The notes beneath the pieces were generated by a model. It was not told the origin of the DNA. It was given only the letters and a program-made list of their open reading frames with translations, and made no database searches. Positions 55,508 through 64,000 of a stretch of DNA of 64,000 nt are shown here, one piece after another. The stretch is taken from positions 28,510,593 to 28,574,592 of the forward strand of contig CM051516.1 in assembly GCA_028015205.1 (NCBI GenBank), read 5' to 3'. This DNA comes from Mytilisepta virgata (taxonomy: Eukaryota; Mollusca; Bivalvia; Mytilida; Mytilidae). The translations under genes were made by a program, and so were the position numbers. How positions within the stretch are numbered: position 1 is the first letter of the stretch; each line of letters opens with the position of its first letter.

Positions 55508-56124
55508 GACATACTGGAATCAATTCAAATCCTAGCTTTCAACCTCAAGCAAAAAATATAAATATCATAATAGAATGGATACCAGCCCATGTAGGTATCC
55601 TGGGAAATGAAATAACTGATAAATTAGCCAAATTAGCACTTAAAAATGATAGGGTTAACATCAATATCTCACTAAGCTCAGACGAATTTAACACGCTAGT
55701 CAAACAAATATTTAATAACAAATGGCAAAATATATGGGACAAGTTTAAAGACTCCTGGTTTTATAAACTTAATCCTAACATTATTAAAAAAAAATCCTTT
55801 TATAAAGGTGGTAGATATCACACCAAAACTATAACACGATTAAGACTAGGACATACCCTTTTGGCTGAGCAAACAGGGCAATATATACGGCAGGTCTCAC
55901 CACTATGTACAACATGCGGCGTAACAGAAAACATCGAACATCTTCTGCTGCACTGTACAGCGCACGAGCCAGCCAGACAAAAACTTAGACAAGCCCTGTA
56001 TCAAATTAATATAAACAATCTTACCATTCAAATATTACTTAATCCTGAAAAGAATAACCAGCAATATGTCTATACCCAACTGGTAAACTTTATTTCAGAA
56101 ATAGACTACCATAAATACATATAG
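55508..56124 (+). CDS. LINE ORF2, C-terminal part
   Basis: About 204 codons: the end of an RNase H domain (IIIEWIPAHVGILGNEITDK, holding the conserved WIPAHVGI-GNE-ADK pattern), a basic linker, then a zinc finger CTTCGVTENIEHLLLHC (C-x2-C-x8-H-x4-C) typical of LINE ORF2 ends. The apparent Met at 55498 comes from the target duplication, so it is not the native start. Reverse transcriptase and endonuclease are absent. Confidence 0.85.
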
Positions 56125-56129
56125 GTAAC

Positions 56130-56870
56130 ACATTGATCTAAATCCACAGATAGTTTAGTTATAGTTCAGGAACTACGTAAGAAAAGCGAGAACTCCTGTA
56201 AGACAACTAACTTTCTGTTCAGTTCGGCTATTTAATATACGCGCTCTCTTATAAACCCCCATAAAGTAATACTAAAAAAAAATAAATAAATAACTACATT
56301 TTGGCTTAAATCTGCAGATAGCTTAGTTTTATCTCAGGAACTACGTAAGAAAAGCGAGAACTCCTGTAAGACAACTAACTTTCTGTCTCAATTCAACTAT
56401 TTAACATACGCGATCCCTTTTAACCCCCCTAAAATAATACTGGTCTGATAATAAAATAAAATAAATAAAATAAATAAAGAATTCCCTGTCAGACTAGTAA
56501 TAGCTTTTGTCGCATCCTACATTTTGGCGTTAATCCGCAGATAGCTTAGTTTTATCTCAGGAACTACGTAAGAAAAGCGAGAACTCCTGTAAGACAACTA
56601 ACTTTCTGTCTCAATTCAACTATTTAACATACGCGATTCCTTTTCACCCCCCCCTAAAATAATACTGGTCAAAATAATAAAATAAAATAAATAAAATAAA
56701 TAAAGAATCCCCTGTCAGACTAGTAATAACTTTTGTCGCATCCTACATTTTGGCATTAATCCGCAGATAGCTTAGTTTTATCTCAGGAACTACGTAAGAA
56801 AAGCGAGAACTCCTGTCATACAACTAACTTTCTGTTACATTCTCAGTATAAACTAAATTAGTATTAAAAA
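56130..56870 (+). repeat. Tandem repeat in the LINE 3' UTR, four units
   Basis: ACTACGTAAGAAAAGCGAGA landmarks at about 56172, 56340, 56563 and 56789 (spacings about 168, 223, 226). The core GCAGATAGCTTAGTTTTATC to AACTAACTTTCTGT is nearly invariant; the spacers carry (AAATA)n runs. Confidence 0.8.
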
Positions 56871-57540
56871 TAACAAAATCATATCCAAAAAGCTGCTAAG
56901 TTGCTGACTAGTTAGAACTCCAGAGTTGCAGATCACACCATCGACAACAGAACCAAAGATGCCGTTGCTTAGCTGTTCATAATAGACATAGCCGCCAACG
57001 ACATATATCCCTCCAGAACTTTGGAATACCGTCTATACCGCCGTTCCTAAATTCAAAATTCTGTTCCACATCAACTCTCTTGCTTATTCAGCTCCGAAAT
57101 ATCTCAAACCCTAAAATCCGTACACACATTTGGCTTACAACCCATCAAATTTCGGCTGTCACCAGTTTCGAATATATTTAGGCCACTGACACTAAATTCT
57201 AAAAGCTGACTCGACTTTTTTTTTTTTTTTTTTCGAGAAATTATACTCTTAACTTACGTTACTTAATACAAAATAAATCATATTAAATAAACCGTCCGTG
57301 CGAGACCTAAATAGGTAGTCAAGGACGTTAAAAACTCCCTCGATCGATCGATCATGTCAAAAATGTAGACATATCTTAATTGGTATCTGATACCTAGTGT
57401 GGTAGAGTGAAATAAAACAGACCAATAATTCTCTCTCTAGCCAAGTTGACTAAGGACATACTTTGTTTATATCACTGTAATGACAATACATACTGTACAG
57501 AAACCATTTGTTACAGCTACAATAAGACTGATTTAAGAGT

Positions 57541-57662
57541 GGATTCTCCTCCAAAATGAATGATCTTCAAAATCCAGTCATCATTTTACCAAGATGCGGC
57601 ATCAAACTCTTTGACTCGACAAGCAAAGTCAAAAGTTCGCGGATTTCGGGTCGAAAGCAACG
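57541..57662 (+). repeat. Inverted repeat arm, left (MNDLQ-type exon-like sequence)
   Basis: TCTCCTCCAAAATGAATGAT to GTCGAAAGCAACG. Its complement, with roughly 15 percent change, is at 61298-61411. It opens with an ATG-led frame (MNDLQNPVIILPRCGIKL). It may be a duplicated first exon or the end of a transposon; the LINE at 57682 lies between the arms. Confidence 0.6.
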
Positions 57663-58363
57663 TAACTATACACACATTATATAGATAGATAGAAGAAGAT
57701 AGATACTTTATTTCCAAATTAGGGCCCCAGGAGGGCATATTACAGAACACATATAATTTTATACATTCACAATCATTGACAAATAGGAGACAACTCCTTC
57801 CTACAACACAGAACTCATATAGTTTTCAACACAATTAAATATGTACCAATATGCATGAACATCACTTATAAAAGCAAATAAAATGATTTACAGAACCTGC
57901 TCACGGTACACACACACCAAGGTGAGTAATATTACCAGTAAACACATAAATTTTGCAGTATACATATATAAATATATATATATATATTGCCAATGGCATA
58001 ACAGTGACAAAACTGCATGAAGCACCAAGAGTCAATGCTATAATGACCAGGTCATACTTGTACTTCATGCAGGAATGGCATATGTCATATCAATGGACAA
58101 AGTTTCTTATGTACTACAATTTTAGGGTGTAGTAAAGGATTACAAGGTTTTAATCTGCACACATATCGAAACATTCCAAAATTGCAAAAAACACCAAGAG
58201 ACTATGCTTAAAGGATAAAATCCTACCTGTATTTTATGCAAAATTGGAATGCCACCTCAGACATGCATACAGATACAATCCAAACCAAGTATGACTACCA
58301 CCCAGTATCATGTATAAATGTACAAATATATTTGAGTAATGAGGGATCTTCAGTATTCATCAT

Positions 58364-58861
58364 TCAAATAAACTTATCTTTATTATTCAATGTGTGAAAA
58401 TTTTTACAGGACTTTGTAATATTGTTTACTAACTTTTCCCTCTCAAGTAAGTGTTTACTACATTTCAACATATAATGAATTTCATCCTCTACCTCACCTA
58501 ATGTGCACCGAGAACAAATTCTGTCTTGTCTGAGCATACCCTGGTCCCTACCACATTCAATTCCCAGCTTATGTGCAGATATACGTAGCTGGGTAAGTTT
58601 TCTCCTCTGATCAAAATTGTGTATTATTGTAAGGTAATTTTCAAACCCAAAATTTCCTTTACAAAAAGAATAAGTAAGCAGTTTTCCCTCTTTTAAATTT
58701 TTGAATTGTTCAACCCACATAGTAATAAAATAATCTTTAACAGACTTGTTACAATTCTGCTTAAAACTATACACTGAGTTATTTATACATTTTTTCATAT
58801 CAGAAATCCTTTCTAATAGTGCATTTAAACATCCATACCATGATGGCTTGTTTGATTCCAT
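58364..58861 (-). pseudogene. LINE ORF2 C-terminal part
   Basis: Continues the RT frame after a one-base frame change near 58840. Contains KLTQLRISAHKLGIECGRD and the zinc finger CSRCTLGEVEDEIHYMLKC (C-x2-C-x10-H-x4-C), the usual end of such ORF2 proteins. The Met at its start is internal. Confidence 0.8.
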
Positions 58862-60210
58862 AATGATTTTGAACAGTTAAAGGCAGCTTTCAGTAATGGA
58901 AAGGCTGTGTCCAAATTTTCAAGCCGATACCAAAATTTAAACATGGATTTTACTATTTCATAGTAGAGAGGGAAACGACCCAATTCTGACAGTACTGCAA
59001 AGTTGGTACTTTTTTTGTGAACACCCAAAACAAATTTACAAAATTTGGAGTGTAATTTTTCACATAATAATTTAGAAAAGATTTTGTCAATATCAATATT
59101 TTCTTTCTTAAATCTTGCAGCAAAAGGATTAAAGTATCCCCATATTTCGGAACAGTATAAAAGAATTGGGCGTAAGGTATGGTCAAATACATGCAATGCT
59201 GTCTTGATATTAGGATTGTGTGATAAAAAATCTTTCCTTAGCTTGAAGTATGCCTTCAGTGCCTTTTGATAAATTTCATTTTGGGCAGAGGAGAAAGATC
59301 CAGATGCACAAAACTGCAAACCTAGATACTTGTATTTGTTTACACATTCCAATTCATAAGAATCAAACATGAATTTATTTTTAATTAGTCTGCCTGCCTT
59401 GTTGAAAATCAAAATCTTTGTTTTATTAGTATTTATTTCAAGACACCAATCATTACAGAATCTATAGAGCTGATCTAGCTTTTGTTGTAGTCCCAGGGAA
59501 GACTTAGATAATAAAACTATGTCATCTGCATACATTAAGCAGTGAATAGGGGTGCTATCTAAAATGACAGGATCTGAAGTATCTTTAAGGTATCCCGGCA
59601 GTGAGTTTATGAAGATTTTAAAAAGATTTGGACTTAAATTATCCCCCTGTTTTACGCCAAGTTTAACAGGGAAGAATTCTGTAATATGATCTCCTATTCT
59701 AATACAGGACTTACTAAGACTATACATATTTTTAATTACATTATAAAATTTACAACCAACCCCAATTTCTAATAATTTTATTTTGATGCCAGTGTATATA
59801 ACTTTATCAAAAGCCTTTTTGAAATCAACAAAGCAGGCAAACACTCTTCCATCTTTGTTATTACAGTATAAATCAATAATAGATTTTAAAATAAATATAT
59901 GGTCAGATGTCCTAGCTTTCTTGGTAAACCCAATTTGGGAGTCATCAATTATATTATATTTAGTTAAAAAAGAATCCAGTCTGTTGTTCAATATGGCATT
60001 AAAAAGTTTACCAATAGAGTTGGTAATTGTTATCCCACGATAATTACCTGGATCAGTAATTTCTCCAGATTTATGAAGCACAGTTACATACCCTTCAGCC
60101 CAGGAAGTTGGATATAAACCAAAGCTTAGACAAGCATTAAATATTTTTGAAAAACATGGTAATAAGAAATTCTGACCATATTTAAGCATATTATTACTGA
60201 CAGTATCCAA
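58825..60210 (-). pseudogene. LINE reverse transcriptase
   Basis: 461 codons after an internal Met; in-frame sequence extends upstream to about 60430. RT signatures in order: SWAEGYVTVLHKSGEITDP, NYRGITITNSIGKLF, IGFTKKARTSDHIF, ACFVDFKKAFD, VKLGVKQGDNLSP, and the active site CLMYADDIVLL with both Asp intact, then KTKILIFNKAG. It is separated from the endonuclease frame by a homopolymer A run (near 60440) that is one base out of register. Confidence 0.88.
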
Positions 60211-60433
60211 ACCCGGAGATTTATTACCCTGTAATTTTGAGATGGATTTTGAAATTTCTGTTTCTGTTATCAGTTTGTCAAGTTCACTAAAACATGATTG
60301 CTTTTCAAGATGACTTAATTTGTCATCTAGTTGTGAAAGTCTTTCTCGAAACGACTCTTTAATTTGGCTTAAGTCTTGAAAATGTGATACCCATTTAGAT
60401 GGTGAGACAGCAGAGCTACTATCATTATACTCA

Positions 60434-61215
60434 TTATTTTTTTAGGTCATTTATAAGATTCCAATAAAGTGAGGGATTTTCCTCATGTAGATTGTCTAAC
60501 TTGTCAATTAGCAATTTTTTGTATTCTTTGTATTTCAATTTTCTTAATTTGGAATACTGTTTATTGAGTTTATAATAATGGCCTCTGACTATCGGATCAG
60601 ACGGGTATTTAGAATACACTTTCCCATAATTTATAAGCCTATATCGAAGATTTTGTAAATCAGTATCAAACCATTTCTTGTGTTTTTTGTTTTTATCCTT
60701 TTTTGTTTTACTTTTTTTCAAGGATATGGAAGCTGTATTTAACAAGATATGGGACAGCTCTGCTGAAGCATCATCAATAGATAAATGTGATTCATCAATC
60801 TTTTTATTGCTAAATTCCTCAATTTGTTTTTGAATAACAGGGGATATAAGTGCAGATTGGAATTCTGATGCTGAATTATCTGACCATATAAATTTTGTAG
60901 GCATATTATGCATAACAATACTATCATTGCATGGTTGAGTAACATAATTTGCAGATAACTGCCATTCTATAATACAGTGACAATCTGAAATGGTAGGAAC
61001 AAAATCATGTACACAAAAATATAATATCTGGTCCAGGATACCCTCAGACATTAGAACATAATCAACAACACTAGCACCATTTGGTGTAAAACATGTGTAT
61101 TTACCATTTACATCACCAAGGACTCGACCATTCAACAATCTGAGTTGATGTGATATGCAAAATTCTAAAAGTTCTCGACCTCTAGCATCCAATTTAATAT
61201 CTCTACTACTGCGTT
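60434..61215 (-). pseudogene. LINE endonuclease, C-terminal part, and linker
   Basis: About 260 codons. Endonuclease strings include DARGRELLEFC, LLNGRVLGDVNGKYTCF, VVDYVLMSEG and the terminal SDCHCIIEW, where the catalytic SDH is replaced by SDC-H. A Lys-rich linker follows. Codons before about 61215 belong to the neighbouring inverted-repeat sequence, not the LINE, although the frame stays open. Confidence 0.78.
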
Positions 61216-61297
61216 TGAGTATTTGTTTGTTGTATATATAAGTCAATGAGAATCGGAGTTGCTTCCCTTTGACAGGCAATAGTGAAGTAACGAGGAA

Positions 61298-61411
61298 CGT
61301 TGCTTTCGACGCGAAATATGACTTTTGACTTTTGACAATTATCGAGTTTAATGTCGAATCTTGGTAAAATGATGATTGGAATTTGAAGATCATTCATTTT
61401 GGAGGAGATTC
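61298..61411 (-). repeat. Inverted repeat arm, right (MNDLQ-type)
   Basis: Complement of 57541-57662. The minus-strand frame from 61397 reads MNDLQIPIIILPRFDIKLDN and stays open to 61206. The first codons are conserved between the arms, later ones diverge. Confidence 0.55.
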
Positions 61412-62067
61412 AGGGCAGATATGAAATAAATTACCACATGGAAGTATTTTTAATTGATTTTAATCGTGGCAGGGGTAGGAAATCAAAAAATGGCGCCTTA
61501 TATCCCTTTAGGATTTTTTAGTATAAGGACGTTGATAGTGTATAGCACATTAATAATAAACGCAGAATATTCGTTGTTATAGTAAATGTTTATTAAAAGT
61601 ACTTATGAAATAAGACAACAACAAAAAAAAAAATTAATAATAATATGAAAATGAAATAAATATCCAGAAGTTGGGCCTCTGTGATGCTGTGTACAAAGGA
61701 AAGCCCTGCGCGTGGGAATTTGTAGACGGGTAATATTGACCATGAAGCGATGAACTTGTATACAATTTCAACTGGCCACCATGCCGTATCATTCAATCGT
61801 ATTGATACAATGTACTAGTGGGCAGAACTTGACCTATCTTTGAGACACACTTTCCTGATTGTATAAACATCGGAAATCTACGCTTAAATCAGTCGTATTG
61901 TATGTTAACACTTTTCTACAATACTAAAGTTAATTTCTTTATCTAGAACTTTATAATTTTGATAATTCTAATATTATTTGTACAGTGTATTAGGAACTAT
62001 GTTACTGTTTATTTAAGCCTTCTGTGTATGTACTTTTTCATGCCGAGTCCTGGTACATGTGCATAAT
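61412..62067. other. No gene seen
   Basis: AT-rich, with an AAC/AATAAT run near 61615-61645. Confidence 0.35.
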
Positions 62068-62170
62068 ACACCACGAGCATCAATTAAAGTTGAAGGCGGA
62101 GTCTGAGACTTTAATTGGTGCGAGCTGGTGTATTAAACCTATACTTAGTCCTCATGTCAAAAATGTAGGG
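62068..62170 (+). repeat. Small foldback element, copy 2 (empty of LINE)
   Basis: Matches 55410-55507: AATACACCACGAGC, CAATTAAAGT, loop with GGCGGAGTCTGA, ACTTTAATTG, GGTGTATTA, then CTCATGTCAAAAATGTAG. The last part is the undisturbed target of the LINE at 55508. Confidence 0.8.
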
Positions 62171-63124
62171 GGTTATCACCACTCCCATCAAATCAATAAT
62201 GTCCAATTATCTCATAAACCGCTAAAATCCCCACCCCTAAACCATATATGTATGCCCGGTATGTATGGTAGAAACAAAAAATCTTCAGATGAGATAAAGT
62301 TACCAGGTTATATTTTTAAATTGAAAAAAGGAAAAATAAATTAAGTGCGAAAATAAAATCTGGTGGTATTTTGCTTGGTTTCAAAGAGGAATATGTAAAT
62401 TTAAAGGAGTAGGGCCACTTTCCCGTGTATTTGTTTCACCCATAACCATTGATTTTTTAATCTTAAATATATATCTAATTTGTATCGTGAACGTATGCAA
62501 TGCTTTTTTAGTTAGTAGAAAAAATTAATGCTTAATCATTACTAAGTTCAAGTTTTCTATGGGCAAAGGTCATGTATATAGGCGATTCGGGTGAACTTTC
62601 ATCAATTTTTGGAATATAGCCAAGAAGAAAATCCAGAACCAAAACCATTTTACTTTCATATGAAAGGAGATGCATGATATAACTGACAGCCAAAAATTCG
62701 TTTTGGTTCCGAGTTTCCTTCACGTTGAGAATCTGTCGAAAATTATAAGGAGCAAGTGCGGAGAACTAATTTTAGCCTGGTATGTGGTCTGTATAAAGAT
62801 TTGAAAATAATAACTAACAAGTAAGTTACTAAAAAAATTTCTACCTACCTCAATATCGCTTATTTCAATTAGATTGCCAGAGATTTTGAAAGGTTTTAGG
62901 CGACCGTTTGACAAAAAGAAGACAGAAAATGAATAATGGCGTTACATAGCCAAAACAACTTGACGTGGAAACTTGATACAAAAGTCGTTGTCGTCGTATG
63001 TTAGAACCACGGTATTTACACTACAGTTGTATAATCAGACAAATACTTTGGTATCAGTAATATATTTCTGAACTAATGAAAATAGTATACAATTCTGGTC
63101 ATGGTCTAAATTCGCACTCTGTAT
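62171..63124. other. No gene seen
   Basis: AT-rich unique sequence; frames under 70 codons without context. Confidence 0.35.
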
Positions 63125-63656
63125 AGAATATATATAGAATATAGAATATAGAATATTTTTATTGTTCCAATCATGGGCCCTCACAGGGGCAAGATATAAC
63201 AACATATACAACATTGATTCATTAGCATAAATTACAATGAAAATAGAATAAAAGCTATGCTATGCAGGACAGGACCAGAGCTATCAACCTTGTCTGATAT
63301 TTAGACAATCAATTATATATTTCCCTAGAAATTTGAGTACTGATATATCTTCATTTGTAAAAAGCCATATAAACTTTGCCTCCTTTGGAAGATCTTTAAA
63401 TTTCGTACAAAGCTCACCTATATTATTAAACATGATTTCTCTGTTGTTATTATATAATGGGCAATTAATTATAAAATGAAATTCATCTTCTGTTTGATTT
63501 GAAGAACATTTTTCACATATTCTTTGCGAACGTTCTATATAGGGTTTCTTGTATCGATCTCTTTCTATTTTCAGTTCATGGGCACTTATTCTTATTTGAC
63601 AGAAAGCCCTTCTCAATTGAACATTGTTGATAGATAAATATGTTTCTCGAACATTT
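63125..63656 (-). mobile_element. LINE 3' fragment
   Basis: Minus strand; codes LRRAFCQIRISAHELKIERD and the finger CEKCSSNQTEDEFHFIINC, related to the end of the LINE at 57682 (LTQLRISAHKLGIE). It ends with AATAAAAATATTCTAT and an (ATTCTAT)n tail. The open frame 63284-63823 runs on into the family D head and is therefore a chimera of two repeats; only the part below about 63650 is LINE. Confidence 0.8.
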
Positions 63657-63925
63657 TTATACAACCGCAAAATTTTCGCGGTCGTATATTGGTATGACGT
63701 TGGCGTCGTCGTCGTCGTCGTCCGGCGTCGTCGTCGTCGTCCGAAGACATTTGGTTTTCGCACTATAACTTTAGTATAAGTTAATAGAAATCTATGAAAT
63801 TTAAACACAAAGTTTATGACCACAAAAGGAAGGTTGGGATTGATTTTGGGAGTTTTGGTCCCAAGAGTTTAAGAATTAAACAAAAAACAAAAAAGGGCCC
63901 AATAAGCATTTTTCTTGTTTGGTTA
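63650..63925 (+). repeat. Family D element, head and first unit
   Basis: ATTTTTATACAACCGCAAAA with TTTTCGCGGTCGTAT (palindrome slightly diverged from the copy at 30489), the (CGT)n tract and CCACAAAAGGAAGGTTGGGA unit wording. It departs from the family near 63920. Confidence 0.75.
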
Positions 63926-63938
63926 TTATCTTGGTGGA

Positions 63939-63997
63939 AGGGAGGTAATCCAAACACATTTAAAGTAAAATGTTGTGTATGATTCAATTACCTCCCT
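63939..63997. repeat. 11-bp inverted repeat at the window end
   Basis: AGGGAGGTAAT (63939-63949) and ATTACCTCCCT (63987-63997) with a 37-base loop, replacing the expected family D continuation. Probably another small foldback element. Confidence 0.55.
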
Positions 63998-64000
63998 CAC

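Larger units (their letters stand above)
55508..57352 (+). mobile_element. 5'-truncated LINE with RNase H
   Basis: Bounded by an 11-bp target duplication CATGTCAAAAA (55497-55507 and 57353-57363), with a (CGAT)n tail at 57340-57352. It keeps the C-terminal RNase H end and zinc finger plus a 3' UTR holding four tandem units. An RNase H domain suggests the I/R1/LOA-type lineages of non-LTR elements. Confidence 0.85.
57682..61215 (-). mobile_element. LINE with endonuclease, RT and C-terminal zinc finger
   Basis: A minus-strand, 5'-truncated element. Order: C-terminal part of an APE-type endonuclease, reverse transcriptase, CCHC zinc finger, then a 3' UTR of about 680 bases ending AAATAAAGTATCTATC with a (TATC)n tail at 57682-57700. 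Only two frame changes are visible, so the copy is fairly young. Its 5' breakpoint is about 61205-61225. Confidence 0.85.

Noticed and set aside
63284..63823. 179-codon single gene
   Set aside because: It is a chimera: the N-terminal third is translated family D repeat, the rest is a LINE ORF2 end.

Overview
The window is AT-rich animal nuclear DNA, most probably from a bivalve mollusc and quite likely a mussel (Mytilus-like). The reasons are spliced genes with long introns, tRNA-derived SINEs, a RING-less B-box protein of the type expanded in bivalves, and two dispersed repeats (about 2060-2375 and 39150-39345) that I recognise as very common in Mytilus DNA. I see no bacterial, organellar, rRNA or free-standing tRNA genes and no CRISPR array.

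Genes. (1) 115-476 (+): last exon of a PHD-finger protein. (2) 4217-18816 (+): at least five phase-compatible exons of an unnamed gene. (3) 22900-41077 (+): ten constitutive exons, 378 codons in one frame, of a NOX2-type NADPH oxidase, from transmembrane helix 5 to the terminal NF-stop. The N-terminal half (helices 1-4) is not found in the window. One exon is preceded by TG instead of AG, and an extra in-frame 84-nt cassette exon lies next to the DGPFG motif. (4) 44141-45787 (-): intronless coding region of a two-B-box, coiled-coil protein. (5) 46618-47071 (+): a broken PIF/Harbinger (HARBI1-like) transposase exon.

Mobile DNA makes up most of the rest. A complete 5.18-kb Ty3/Gypsy-type LTR retrotransposon (11127-16309, minus) has 100-bp LTRs that match at 99 of 100 positions, a 5-bp target duplication, a polypurine tract and an apparently self-complementary primer-binding site, yet its pol is broken. 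Three non-LTR retrotransposons, or parts of them, lie at 55508-57352 (+), about 57682-61215 (-) and about 63125-63656 (-). There are tRNA-derived SINEs, including one SINE nested in another with both target duplications visible, several MITEs and foldback elements, and 36-bp, 56-bp and about 181-bp tandem arrays.

The most interesting pattern is that unrelated-sequence repeat families (called A to F here) share one blueprint: a head hairpin after T residues, a tandem array of roughly 135-185-bp units, a tail carrying one arm of the head hairpin, then a small 3' hairpin followed by CTAG or CTTG before T. This resembles non-autonomous Helentron/pearl-type rolling-circle elements. No autonomous Rep/helicase gene is visible. 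These elements fill the introns of genes 2 and 3, and the LTR element sits inside one of them.
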